Assembly (NCBI GenBank): GCA_964551435.1
Contig: CAZKBS010000029.1
Span: 1-18,991, forward strand
DNA length: 18,991 bases
Direction: 5' to 3'
Source of the DNA: UBA2020 sp964551435
GTDB lineage: Bacteria > Pseudomonadota > Alphaproteobacteria > Micavibrionales > UBA2020
The position numbers were made by a program, and so were the translations under genes. Positions 1 through 7,402 of this stretch are shown here, piece by piece (positions within the stretch are counted from its first letter, which is position 1; every line of letters begins with the position of its first letter). A model generated the notes under the pieces. That model worked only from the letters and a program-made list of their open reading frames with translations, was not told where the DNA came from and did not search any database.

Positions 1-244
1 TTATCAAAATATCTTTAAAAATCAATTAATTAAAAGAATACTCTCACCACATAAACGTACTGGTAGCTTGCCATGGCTTTGATTTCCTTTAGTTTTATTC
101 ACCCCTATCACAAGGGGATTCCCGGATGTTTGCGGCCCAGACCATAGCATATTGCGCATGGATACGCAAAACAGCGGCCTTTACATCCATCGCCGCCGGT
201 TTTATGAATATAGACAACCCTCCCAATACAAGAGATGTAGAATC
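1..244. other. AT-rich leading edge without a gene
   Basis: The first 60 bases are strongly AT-rich compared with the rest of the window. No convincing open frame is seen before 245. A small hairpin (CCCCT at 102-106 with AGGGG at 113-117) sits here, with no U-tract. The region presumably carries the promoter of the gene starting at 245, but I see no clear -35/-10 pair. Confidence 0.4.
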
Positions 245-1579
245 ATGGCCAAGGAAAGAAACGGCTCTGCCCTTTATGCTCTCGAAGGCCGCGCGCTGGA
301 TGCGGCGAAGCGCCTCGAAGAAGAGCTGCGCAAAGAGCTGCAACGCGTACCCGTTTTGCAAGCCGGCAACATGAAAGACATCGGCGAAAGCTGGGATGCG
401 ATGTACAAAGGCTTCCTTGCGCGGATGGAAAAGGAAGCGCCGGAGATACTGGCGCTCACAGGACTCAAATCCCCCGCCATTCAGGTGTTCAAGGGCGTGC
501 AGACGCTGCCGCGCGCCTATATCGAATACCCGCAGATTTTCACCTCGCCGGAAAAAGAGCCGCGCTATTTCATGTATGCGCCGATTGACTATAAGGGTGA
601 GCATTTCAGCCCCGTCGATTGCAAACGCATTCGCGGAAAAGAAGCAGGGAAAATAGACAACCTTCTTTTCGCCGGTGGCTGGCTTGGCAATGCGCCGATC
701 GTCTCGGTCAAAAAAGAAGGCGTCGCAACGCCTGAGGACTATACCCCGCCAACGCAAAGCGAACTGCGCAAATCTTTTTCCTATGCGCAAAACGACCGGG
801 TCTGTTTTTTGCCCGGCGGGCGCAGCCTTGAGGCTGTCAACGATTACCGCGCCCGCACCAAAGAGTGGGAGCGCATCATCAAGGAAGCCTGCCGCGGTAT
901 CGAAGAAGAGGTTGCGAAGAAAAAAGACATTATCCTGCAAAACCTTCCCGCTGGCGAAGATGTACGTATCAGCTGCACCTATAGCTACAGCATGGGTGGC
1001 GGCGACAAGGCACGGCTTTTGCTGTCCATTCGCCGCGAAGGCAAAGACAATATGTGGAACGCGGGCAAAACGGTCGATGTGCCCGAATCCGCTGCATATC
1101 ATATCGAGCGCCGCGAAGGCGGTGAATACACCGTCACGCCGCGCCGCGATACCGAAGAGGGCAAGAAAATCGCCGCCCTCATAGACGCCATCCCGCTCAC
1201 GCCGGGGCTTTGCGATTACCCCGAACTTTACGCCAATTATAAAATCAAAAAAGACCAGATCGGCCAGATGCTCGGCGTCAACGGCCGCATACCGCAGGTC
1301 ACTGATGCCGGTGGTTATACGGTTTTGCTTTATAACGCCGCACCGGCGTCGAAGAAAAAGGCTTTTTGTCCACCGGGCGCAATCCCGTTGCCAGTGGAAG
1401 CCTATGAGTGGCTGCGTTCGGATGACGGCGATCGCAATATGGGTCAAAAGCCGCCACCGATGCCCAAAGAAATTGCCGATATTCTGTCTGCCACACATGC
1501 GCACGAAGTGGGCAAAGACGTCGGCGTGCCGCGCATCGGCCGCATCCATCGCCGCAAAGGCGGTAAGGATATTGGATAA
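245..1579 (+). CDS. Hypothetical cytoplasmic protein, 444 aa
   Basis: I do not recognise this family. The ATG at 245 is preferred over the upstream in-frame ATG at 152, because AGAG lies about ten bases before it and the 31 extra residues look non-natural. From 245 the protein starts MAKERNGSALYALEG, followed by a charged helical stretch rich in Glu, Lys and Arg (about residues 15-35). It has no signal peptide or membrane segment, is charged throughout, and ends in a basic tail (RIHRRKGGKDIG). The middle (about residues 210-300) alternates charged helices with a Gly-rich SYSMGGGDKAR segment. Coding is supported by codon usage like its neighbours, an uninterrupted frame and a strong terminator 15 bases downstream. 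It stands alone as a transcription unit and converges with the next gene. It is probably a lineage-restricted protein; no function is claimed. Confidence 0.8.
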   Translation: MAKERNGSALYALEGRALDAAKRLEEELRKELQRVPVLQAGNMKDIGESWDAMYKGFLARMEKEAPEILALTGLKSPAIQVFKGVQTLPRAYIEYPQIFTSPEKEPRYFMYAPIDYKGEHFSPVDCKRIRGKEAGKIDNLLFAGGWLGNAPIVSVKKEGVATPEDYTPPTQSELRKSFSYAQNDRVCFLPGGRSLEAVNDYRARTKEWERIIKEACRGIEEEVAKKKDIILQNLPAGEDVRISCTYSYSMGGGDKARLLLSIRREGKDNMWNAGKTVDVPESAAYHIERREGGEYTVTPRRDTEEGKKIAALIDAIPLTPGLCDYPELYANYKIKKDQIGQMLGVNGRIPQVTDAGGYTVLLYNAAPASKKKAFCPPGAIPLPVEAYEWLRSDDGDRNMGQKPPPMPKEIADILSATHAHEVGKDVGVPRIGRIHRRKGGKDIG

Positions 1580-1593
1580 ATACTCCACACAAT

Positions 1594-1624
1594 AAAAAAG
1601 CCGCCGGACATCGGCGGCTTTTTT
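1594..1624. terminator. Bidirectional rho-independent terminator
   Basis: A perfect stem is formed by AAAAAAGCCGCCG and CGGCGGCTTTTTT around the loop GACAT. An A-tract on one side and a T-tract on the other let it work on both strands. It separates the convergent genes ending at 1579 (+) and 1644 (-). Confidence 0.9.
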
Positions 1625-1643
1625 ATTATTACACTGCACGTGT

Positions 1644-2054
1644 TTATCTGAACACGAACGCGAACATCAGCACCACCAGTACAGCGCCCGCACCGCCGAC
1701 AATTTTATCGCGGCTGCGAACCCATTCAATACTGTTGGAAATTTCTTCGAGCACGGCAGCGTTAATTTTGCTGCGGTGTTTTTCGATGAGCTTGTCGAAG
1801 CAAAACGGCAGCGCCATCATCACGATCATGACGTCCGCGAGTATACGCACAACCATATAATCGACCTGATAGATTTTGATCGGCGTGATAATCGCATCCA
1901 GCAGCCCGTAAATGACACCGCCTACGCCCAGATATTTCATGTTGTCGAAAAGAAAAGCCACGGCCTTTTCAAGAAAGGGCGGCTTTTTAGGAATGGACTT
2001 GCTGAGATAGACCAGCGTAAAAGCACCCAGCAGCAACAGCGTAACAATACCCAT
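1644..2054 (-). CDS. Hypothetical four-helix integral membrane protein, 136 aa
   Basis: This is a small hydrophobic protein with four predicted membrane segments at about residues 3-18, 41-59, 66-86 and 117-134. A basic loop (SKSIPKKPP) follows helix 1, and an amphipathic charged stretch (about residues 88-116) lies before the last helix. The start is supported by AGAGGA about eight bases before the ATG. I do not recognise the family and see no catalytic motif. The gene is transcribed on its own, away from the SirB1 gene group, and shares the bidirectional terminator at 1594-1624 with the upstream unknown gene. Its role is unknown; it lies in the inner membrane by inference from the helices. 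Confidence 0.75.
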   Translation of the reverse strand: MGIVTLLLLGAFTLVYLSKSIPKKPPFLEKAVAFLFDNMKYLGVGGVIYGLLDAIITPIKIYQVDYMVVRILADVMIVMMALPFCFDKLIEKHRSKINAAVLEEISNSIEWVRSRDKIVGGAGAVLVVLMFAFVFR

Positions 2055-2128
2055 GACCTATATCCTCTGACTGATAGAACCGCATTGCGGATAGGCACAA
2101 GCATAATCCAAAGCCATACAAAGGCAAG

Positions 2129-2149
2129 CGCCGCCCGGCAGCGGCGGCG
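2129..2149 (-). terminator. Possible weak terminator of the rsmI-sirB1 unit
   Basis: CGCCGCC pairs with GGCGGCG around a seven-base loop just past the stop codon of the SirB1-type gene. The transcript then reads CTTGCCTTTG, so the U-tract is poor. It may be a weak terminator or only a GC-rich hairpin. Confidence 0.4.
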
Positions 2150-2158
2150 AAACGGGGA

Positions 2159-3043
2159 TCAATCCGGCATCAGACGGATTTGCTGGAGAATGCCCTGCGC
2201 CTGCTGGCGGTCGCGGGCATCGGGGGCGCGGGCGATATAATCTTCGATGGCTTTGATGGCCTGCCCCTTTTGCCCCAATTTGGCATAAAGAACGCCCTTG
2301 TCGAACAAGGCGCGGTATTCGGCGGGGGCCAGCGCCTCCATCGCCTCGACCACGATGACGGCCTGCGCGTAGTCTTCCTGCTCGATCAGGCGTTTTTTAA
2401 AATTGTTTTGCAGACGTATCAGGATGTCGCGGTTGGAAACAGGCAGGTAAAACTGGTGCGACAGCTCCGCTTTTTCCCCTGCAATCGATTTCAAAAGACC
2501 GCGCAGCGCCGCCGCGTCCATTTCCGCACCGGCACGGAAGGGGTCGGCAATCAGACGCTCGCCGTCCATCTCGATGCGGACAAGGAAATGGCCGGGGAAG
2601 TTAAGCCCCTCCACCTGCCAGCCGCAATGACGGCCTGCCACGATGTACAAAAGCCCCAGCGCCACCGGAAGCCCGCGGCGACGCTCGATGACGCGGATCA
2701 GATTCGCGTTCTGGATATCGTCGTAATTCTGGTTATCACCCGCATAACCCTGCTGTTCATGCAGCACGCGGCGCAAGCACGACAGACGTAATTCTGCACT
2801 GTCCTGCTCGCCCGCCTTGAGACGCAGCGCATGTTCTTCATCCGTCAGCTCACCGAGTTTGCGCAAGTGATGGCGGTACCGCTCCGGCCGGACGCCAGGC
2901 AGAAACAACAGCGCCAGCGCCAGCGCGGCAGCGCCAAGATTGATGTCGGCATCCGGAAGCGTGCCCGCATACCTGACGTATTGAAACGCTTCGTCGGGCG
3001 TTTCAAAAACGTGCAGGTCGTCTACAGTGTCGTCCTCTCTCAA
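2159..3043 (-). CDS. SirB1-family transglutaminase-like protein with TPR tail
   Basis: The central region matches the SirB1/transglutaminase-like family: RVIERRRGLPVALGLLY (about residues 117-133), LNFPGHFLVRIE (147-158, with the conserved PGHF histidine) and LIADPF (164-169). The C-terminal 90 residues are helical and TPR-like (DYAQAVIVVEAMEAL, then YRALFDKGVLYAKLG), as usual in this family. Family members are thought to be degenerate cysteine-protease-fold proteins; the substrate is not known. The only usable start is the TTG at 3043-3041, because no ATG occurs in the first 150 codons that would keep the domain. It overlaps the TGA of the BON lipoprotein gene (TTGA, 4 nt), which suggests translational coupling. 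It is the last gene of the minus-strand rsmI-yraN-BON unit. Confidence 0.85.
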   Translation of the reverse strand: MREDDTVDDLHVFETPDEAFQYVRYAGTLPDADINLGAAALALALLFLPGVRPERYRHHLRKLGELTDEEHALRLKAGEQDSAELRLSCLRRVLHEQQGYAGDNQNYDDIQNANLIRVIERRRGLPVALGLLYIVAGRHCGWQVEGLNFPGHFLVRIEMDGERLIADPFRAGAEMDAAALRGLLKSIAGEKAELSHQFYLPVSNRDILIRLQNNFKKRLIEQEDYAQAVIVVEAMEALAPAEYRALFDKGVLYAKLGQKGQAIKAIEDYIARAPDARDRQQAQGILQQIRLMPD

Positions 3044-3789
3044 AAGCCACCCGGGGGCGCATCGTCAATCGGTGCGCTTTCGACGGCCTGCGGCGTCAGG
3101 GGGACAGGGTCCTGATACACAGGGGCCGGCGGGGCGGGGCTGACAGCGGGGCCGGACGCGGCCGATACCGCCGGCGGTTCGCCGCGCAGGCGCACATAGC
3201 TGACAACGTTTTTGACGCCGCGCGTATTGCGTGCGTGGTTGATAACGCGGTTCAGTTCGCCCTGACTTTGGCCGATACCCATCAGATAGACGGTGCCCCC
3301 GACGGTTTCGACGGTGTAGTTGATCGACTGCACCTGTTTGTCAAAGACCATCAGGGTTTTGACCTGTCCGGTAATCCAGGCATCGTTGGCATAGGTGCCG
3401 ACGGTCGCGCCTTTGTCATCGACGCGGATTTCGTTGATGACCTGCTGCACGCCATCGACCTGCCAGACAAGGCGGATCGCTTCGACGCGGTCATCGGGCA
3501 GCGGCAGTGTCCCCGTCACCAGCACACGGCCTTCTTTGACCGTGACGCCAAGACGACGGTACATTTCAACGTCATGACGGAACCATGCGTCGGAAATCTG
3601 CACCTTGATCGCGGTATCGCTGGCCGCGCCCTGAATGCCGCCTTCCTGCGCGGCTGCAACGCCCAGCGTCGCACCCGCGCCCAGCGCCAGACCGGCGCAG
3701 CCCGACAACAGCGGCACAGCCCCCATCGCCAGCGCGAGAACGGCCATGCGGCCCGTCATAAGATATGTCGAAATTTTCCGGCTTTGCAT
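3040..3789 (-). CDS. Two-BON-domain outer-membrane lipoprotein, DolP/YraP-like
   Basis: An N-terminal lipoprotein signal ends in L-S-G-C, with the lipidated Cys at residue 31 counted from the ATG. Two BON domains follow, at about residues 57-125 (IKVQISDAWF ... GRVLVTGTL ... VINEIRV) and 133-202 (AWITGQVKTLM ... GTVYLMGIGQ ... VVSYVRL). The last 45 residues are Pro/Ala-rich and probably disordered. In E. coli the two-BON lipoprotein DolP (YraP) binds anionic phospholipid in the outer membrane and supports envelope integrity; the same role here is inferred. An in-frame GTG lies at 3795, but GGGGAG (3797-3802) is only one base before it and seven bases before the ATG at 3789, so the ATG is chosen. 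The gene lies 41 bases after yraN and overlaps the SirB1 gene. Confidence 0.85.
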   Translation of the reverse strand: MQSRKISTYLMTGRMAVLALAMGAVPLLSGCAGLALGAGATLGVAAAQEGGIQGAASDTAIKVQISDAWFRHDVEMYRRLGVTVKEGRVLVTGTLPLPDDRVEAIRLVWQVDGVQQVINEIRVDDKGATVGTYANDAWITGQVKTLMVFDKQVQSINYTVETVGGTVYLMGIGQSQGELNRVINHARNTRGVKNVVSYVRLRGEPPAVSAASGPAVSPAPPAPVYQDPVPLTPQAVESAPIDDAPPGGF

Positions 3790-3796
3790 CGCCACT

Positions 3797-3802
3797 CTCC
3801 CC
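3797..3802 (-). promoter_or_regulatory. Shine-Dalgarno that decides the BON lipoprotein start
   Basis: GGGGAG on the minus strand is seven bases from the ATG at 3789 and one base from the in-frame GTG at 3795. The spacing favours the ATG. Confidence 0.6.
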
Positions 3803-3830
3803 TGATGTTACGCCATCTGCACGGCGCAAT

Positions 3831-4178
3831 TTAAAACGCGTTTCTGATATGCAGCGGCCAGCGTCCGGGCGCCCATACAAGCGCATCAAAGCGGACGTCA
3901 AGCCCAGTGTAGCGCGGATGATTCTGCAGGTAAAGTTCCGCCGCCTGCCGCACCCGCGCCTGATTACCCGCGTGAATGACGGCCTTGGCTTCGTCCTGCG
4001 TGCCGCGCCATTTGACCTCGGCGAAGACCAGCACGCCGCCGTGCCGCGCGACAATATCAATTTCACCCACGCGGGTTTTATAGCGCATGGATAAAATCCG
4101 GTAGCCCTTCAGCCGCAAATACCACGCCGACAGCGTTTCCGCCCATATCCCGCGGCGGTAGCCCGTCATCACCGGCAT
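3831..4178 (-). CDS. yraN: YraN/UPF0102 family endonuclease-like protein
   Basis: This short protein (115 aa from the ATG) has the UPF0102 signature: GxxAE-like start (RRGIWAETLSAWYL), LKGYRILSMRYKTRVGEIDIVARHGG and LVFAEVKWR. The E-x-D ... E-x-K pattern (GEIDIV, FAEVKWR) is the restriction-endonuclease-like fold core. No firm cellular role is established for the family. The ATG at 4178 shares its A with the rsmI TGA (TGATG); a TTG one codon upstream (4181) is also in frame. AGG four to five bases before the ATG is a weak ribosome site, so coupling to rsmI is likely. The gene order rsmI-yraN is a familiar one in proteobacteria and supports the call. Confidence 0.92.
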   Translation of the reverse strand: MPVMTGYRRGIWAETLSAWYLRLKGYRILSMRYKTRVGEIDIVARHGGVLVFAEVKWRGTQDEAKAVIHAGNQARVRQAAELYLQNHPRYTGLDVRFDALVWAPGRWPLHIRNAF

Positions 4179-5053
4179 CAACCTGCGCCATCCCTGCCGA
4201 CGTCTTTAACCGCAAGCGCGCGGGCATAAACGTCGTTTTTACGCCAGCCGCTTTCGGCGGCCACCAGTGCGGCGGCTTCCTTGACGCGCAGGCCCTGATG
4301 CTGCATCACCTCGGCAAGGCGGGCATCGACGCGGGTTTCATCCCATGCCGCCGCTGCATCGCCCTGTCCGACAATAACGACAATCTCGCCGCGCGGTTCC
4401 CCTGCATCGGCGTAGTGGGCCGCCAGTTCGGCCAGACTGCCCGTGCGCACTTCTTCGAATTTCTTGGTCAGTTCACGCGCCACAGCCGCCGGACGCGCCC
4501 CCAGCACGGCCTGCATATCCGCAAGACTTTCGGCCAGCCGCGGTGCAGTTTCGTAAAAAACCAGCGTGGCAGGCACGGCAGCAATATCCGCGAGCGCCGT
4601 GCGCCGCGCTGCCGATTTGGCGGGCAAAAAACCGCCGAAAAAGAACCTGTCCGCCGGCAGACCCGACAGCACCAGCCCCGTCAGCGACGCCGAGGCGCCG
4701 GGCACGCAGGTAACAGGCAGACCTTCGTCGCGGCAGGTGCGCACCAGTTTGTATCCGGGGTCGGAAATGAGCGGCATGCCGGCATCCGACACCAGCGCCA
4801 CCACCTGCCCCTGTTTCAGCTTTTCGATGATTTTGGGGCGCATCTCGGCGGCGTTATGGTCGTGATATGGCAGGCGCGGCGCCGATATGCCATAAACCTG
4901 CGCTAGTTTGCCGGTTTCGCGTGTATCTTCGCAGGCAATCACATCGGCGGCCTTGAGCGTTTCCAGCGCGCGCAGGGTCATGTCGCCAAGATTGCCAATC
5001 GGCGTAGCGACAATATATAAACCCGGTGTAAGATGGGCCTTGGGCGCGGACAT
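4178..5053 (-). CDS. rsmI: 16S rRNA (cytidine-1402-2'-O)-methyltransferase RsmI
   Basis: This 291-aa protein has the full set of tetrapyrrole-methylase-fold motifs of RsmI: GLYIVATPIGNLGDMTLRAL (residues 11-30), CEDTR (41-45), LVSDAGMPLISDPG (87-100), VPGASA (117-122), FFFGGFLP (137-144), VFYETAPRL (165-173), RELTKKFEE (193-201) and RGEIVVIV (221-228). The enzyme uses S-adenosylmethionine to methylate the ribose of C1402 in the ribosomal P site. The frame is open up to 5263, but the ATG at 5053 matches the family N-terminus; GGGAG lies 12 bases upstream, a rather long spacing. It is the first gene of the minus-strand unit and is divergent from the LpoA-like gene with a 58-bp gap that must hold both promoters. 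Confidence 0.95.
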   Translation of the reverse strand: MSAPKAHLTPGLYIVATPIGNLGDMTLRALETLKAADVIACEDTRETGKLAQVYGISAPRLPYHDHNAAEMRPKIIEKLKQGQVVALVSDAGMPLISDPGYKLVRTCRDEGLPVTCVPGASASLTGLVLSGLPADRFFFGGFLPAKSAARRTALADIAAVPATLVFYETAPRLAESLADMQAVLGARPAAVARELTKKFEEVRTGSLAELAAHYADAGEPRGEIVVIVGQGDAAAAWDETRVDARLAEVMQHQGLRVKEAAALVAAESGWRKNDVYARALAVKDVGRDGAG

Positions 5054-5099
5054 TCGGTTCGGATGCTCCCGTTTTTGTTTATTTGTCCTGAAGAGTTTT

Positions 5100-5103
5100 G
5101 GAG
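5100..5103 (+). promoter_or_regulatory. Shine-Dalgarno that decides the TTG start of the LpoA-like gene
   Basis: GGAG lies eight bases before the TTG at 5112. The lipoprotein signal peptide begins exactly there (Lys-rich start, then a hydrophobic stretch), while the longer open frame from 4908 runs through rsmI. Confidence 0.65.
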
Positions 5104-5111
5104 TTTTTTCC

Positions 5112-6455
5112 TTGAAACAAGCATACACAAAAATTCCCGCGTTCCTGCAATCTTTCTTGCTTGCCTTCATGCTGTCTGTTGCGGTTTTCGGCTTATCGGC
5201 CTGCCAAACCTCTGGCAGCGGGCAGCCGAATACGGCGCAGGGCGTCGTCACCAATGACCCCAACAGCCTGCCGGATGTCGGCTGGCAAACATGGCACCAG
5301 CGCCAGACGCTGAGCCGCGAAGATCAGGCCCTCGCCGCGCAGCATGGCCGCCCCGGATTGCAGACCAGCGCAGGCGATGTCCGCGCGACGCCCGTCAAGG
5401 TCGCCCTACTGGTGCCGATGTCCGGCCGCAGCGCGGATCTGGGACAGGCGATGCTGAAATCTGCACAGCTGGCGCTGTTTGATGTCGGCAGCGCCACGTT
5501 CGAGCTTTTGCCACTGGATACACAATCAACGCCCGAAGGTGCCGCCGCCGCCGCGCGTCAGGCCGCCGCCGCAGGCAGCAACCTGATCCTCGGCCCGATT
5601 TTCGCCGATGACGTCCGCGCCGCCAAACCTGTCGCCGCGCAAGCAGGTATCCCCATGGTCGCTTTCACCACCGACTGGAAACTCGCGGGCAATGACACCT
5701 ATGTTTTGGGTTTCCTGCCCTTCGCGCAGGTATCCCGCGTCGCGCAATACGCGCAATCGACGGGCCTGAGCCCGCTTGCCGTCTATGCCCCGCAAACCGA
5801 ATACTGCGATGTAGTCATCAGCACCCTGCAGCGCAGCGGCGCGCCGATACTGCGCGTCGGGCGTTATGCGGCAGGCGAGACCGCACTGCAAACCATGGTG
5901 CAGGATTTTGCCGTTCAATCCGGCATCACGCCCGCCAACCCCGCAGACCCCACCACCAGCCCCACAGGCACGCCGGATTTCCGCGCCTTGATGCTGCCTG
6001 TCGGCGGGGAGAGCCTGCGCTCGCTGGTATCGCTGCTGGATCTTGCCGGTATCGACAATAAAAACACCCGTTTCATCGGCACGGGCCTTTGGGATGATGA
6101 AAGCCTGACGCGTAACCCCGCGGTTTATGGCGGCTGGTTCGCCGCGCCCGATCCGGCACTGCGCCGCGATTTTGAAAAGCGTTACATGGATAGCTACGGC
6201 AGCGCACCACCGCGCCTTGCCACGCTGGCCTATGATGCAACGGCGCTGGCCGCGGTGCTGTCGCGCACCAGCGATGCGCAGCCCTTTACGCGCGCACGCC
6301 TGACAAACCCGCGCGGTTTTGCGGGCATTGACGGTTTGTTCCGCCTGCGCCCCGACGGCCTCAACGACCGCGGCCTTGCGGTGCTCGAAGTACAAAGCGG
6401 CCGCGCGCGTGTGATTGACCCTGCGCCGACGGCCTTTGTCGGCTCCGGCAGCTAA
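5112..6455 (+). CDS. LpoA-like penicillin-binding protein activator lipoprotein
   Basis: From the TTG at 5112 the product is 447 aa. A signal peptide (KQAYTKIP then a hydrophobic core) ends in L-S-A-C, with the lipidated Cys at 31. The rest is a periplasmic-binding-protein fold of the LpoA/Peripla_BP type: VKVALLVPMSGRSADLGQAM, ELLPLDTQSTPEGA, SNLILGPIFADDVRAA, IPMVAFTTDW and a C-terminal LATLAYDATALAAVL. E. coli LpoA stimulates the synthase PBP1A from the outer membrane; alphaproteobacterial members lack the long N-terminal TPR domain, as here. A role in peptidoglycan synthesis is inferred from the family. It is divergent from rsmI, and the PLP-binding protein gene follows after 5 bases, probably in the same transcript. 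The E. coli lpoA (yraM) is likewise next to rsmI (yraL). Confidence 0.88.
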   Translation: MKQAYTKIPAFLQSFLLAFMLSVAVFGLSACQTSGSGQPNTAQGVVTNDPNSLPDVGWQTWHQRQTLSREDQALAAQHGRPGLQTSAGDVRATPVKVALLVPMSGRSADLGQAMLKSAQLALFDVGSATFELLPLDTQSTPEGAAAAARQAAAAGSNLILGPIFADDVRAAKPVAAQAGIPMVAFTTDWKLAGNDTYVLGFLPFAQVSRVAQYAQSTGLSPLAVYAPQTEYCDVVISTLQRSGAPILRVGRYAAGETALQTMVQDFAVQSGITPANPADPTTSPTGTPDFRALMLPVGGESLRSLVSLLDLAGIDNKNTRFIGTGLWDDESLTRNPAVYGGWFAAPDPALRRDFEKRYMDSYGSAPPRLATLAYDATALAAVLSRTSDAQPFTRARLTNPRGFAGIDGLFRLRPDGLNDRGLAVLEVQSGRARVIDPAPTAFVGSGS

Positions 6456-6460
6456 ATAGC

Positions 6461-7123
6461 ATGTGCCTGACCGATATCCGCACGCGCATGCTGCGCGCCT
6501 GCAAGGAAGCCGGACGCGCGGCGCAAAGCGTCACGCTGGTCGCTGTTTGCAAAAATCAGGACGCAGATAAAATCCTGCCCCTGCTGCACGCGGGCCAGCG
6601 CGTATTTGGTGAAAACCGTGTACAGGAAGCGGCCGAGAAATGGCCCGCGCTGCGCGCCGCCTATCCCGATATCGAACTGCATCTGATCGGGCAGCTGCAA
6701 ACCAACAAGGCCAAAGACGCCGTCAAACTTTTTGATGTCATCGAAAGCCTTGACCGCCCCGCGCTGGCGGATGTCCTGGCGAAGGAAATGAAAAAGCAAA
6801 ACCGCTTCCTGCCCTGTTTCATTCAGGTCAACACAGGAGAAGAGCCGCAAAAGGGCGGCATCGCGCCGCGCGATGTGGCGGATTTCTACAGGTACTGTCT
6901 TGACCTTGATATTCCGGTTGCGGGGCTGATGTGCATTCCGCCCGCAGATGACGTGGCGGCGCTGCACTTTGCGCTACTGCATAAACTTGGCCAGACGCTC
7001 GGCGCCACAAAACCCCTTATGCTCAGCATGGGCATGAGCGCCGATTTTGAATCCGCGATTCGATGCGGGGCCACCCATATACGCGTGGGCAGCGCGCTTT
7101 TTGGGATTATGAAAAAATATTAA
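6461..7123 (+). CDS. yggS: YggS-type pyridoxal-phosphate homeostasis protein (PLPBP)
   Basis: This is a 220-aa single-domain protein with the alanine-racemase-N fold. The motifs LVAVCK (the PLP lysine is K31), VFGENRVQEA, ELHLIGQLQTNK, LSMGMSADFESAI and ATHIRVGSALFG are those of the YggS/PROSC family. It binds PLP and keeps its level balanced; no enzyme activity is established. The ATG is five bases after the stop of the LpoA-like gene with no clear ribosome site, so translation is probably coupled; a second ATG at 6488 is possible. The lpoA-yggS pair is the end of this plus-strand unit. Beyond it the sequence is T-rich (7147-7164) without a good stem, so I see no firm terminator. Confidence 0.95.
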   Translation: MCLTDIRTRMLRACKEAGRAAQSVTLVAVCKNQDADKILPLLHAGQRVFGENRVQEAAEKWPALRAAYPDIELHLIGQLQTNKAKDAVKLFDVIESLDRPALADVLAKEMKKQNRFLPCFIQVNTGEEPQKGGIAPRDVADFYRYCLDLDIPVAGLMCIPPADDVAALHFALLHKLGQTLGATKPLMLSMGMSADFESAIRCGATHIRVGSALFGIMKKY

Positions 7124-7194
7124 AATCAATAATTTCAATAGATTAGCTTTTTTTCGATTTTTTTGCCCCCTATGCTTGCATTTTCAACATCACG

Positions 7195-7224
7195 TTGACA
7201 TAATGCACATCGTTCACTTATAAG
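7195..7224 (+). promoter_or_regulatory. Sigma-70-type promoter of dnaK
   Basis: A perfect -35 box TTGACA (7195-7200) is followed, after 18 bases, by TATAAG (7219-7224); TTATAA with a 17-base spacer is the overlapping alternative. Transcription would begin near 7231, leaving a leader of about 170 nt before dnaK. No CIRCE inverted repeat and no clear sigma-32 box was seen. Confidence 0.65.
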
Positions 7225-7402
7225 TTACATAATTTGCATGCACCGCTGATGCCCGCCTGACAATAATAATTGCAGCGCAGGCGCGATTTGGAAACATCTC
7301 GCAAGTTTTGCATGACGTTCAGGCAAGAAAACGGAATAACCGCAGGCTTTAAACCACACACAATATAAATACACACCCCGATATCAAGAGAGGCAAAAGA
7401 CC
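7225..7402 (+). promoter_or_regulatory. Long dnaK leader with a hairpin
   Basis: The untranslated stretch between the promoter and dnaK contains CGCCTG (7254-7259) pairing with CAGGCG (7278-7283) around an AT-rich loop, and a short GCAT...ATGC repeat just before it. AAGAGAGG (7386-7393) is the ribosome site, nine bases before the ATG. A control role for the leader is a guess. Confidence 0.35.

Noticed and set aside
152..244. Upstream ATG for the first gene
   Set aside because: No ribosome site, and the 31 extra residues look unlike the rest; the ATG at 245 has AGAG at good spacing.
95..1639. Long minus-strand open frame opposite the first gene
   Set aside because: It begins inside the terminator hairpin and runs antisense to a gene with good start signals; such frames arise from GC-rich codon use. 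Its sequence is Phe/Arg/Ala-rich with no domain.
4908..5111. Upstream extension of the LpoA-like gene
   Set aside because: It overlaps rsmI; the signal peptide and the GGAG site fix the start at the TTG at 5112.
5054..5263. Upstream extension of rsmI
   Set aside because: The 70 extra residues overlap the LpoA-like gene and do not match the family N-terminus.
7124..7402. CIRCE element or sigma-32 box for dnaK
   Set aside because: I looked for the TTAGCACTC-N9-GAGTGCTAA repeat and a CTTGAA / CCCCAT-type pair and found neither.
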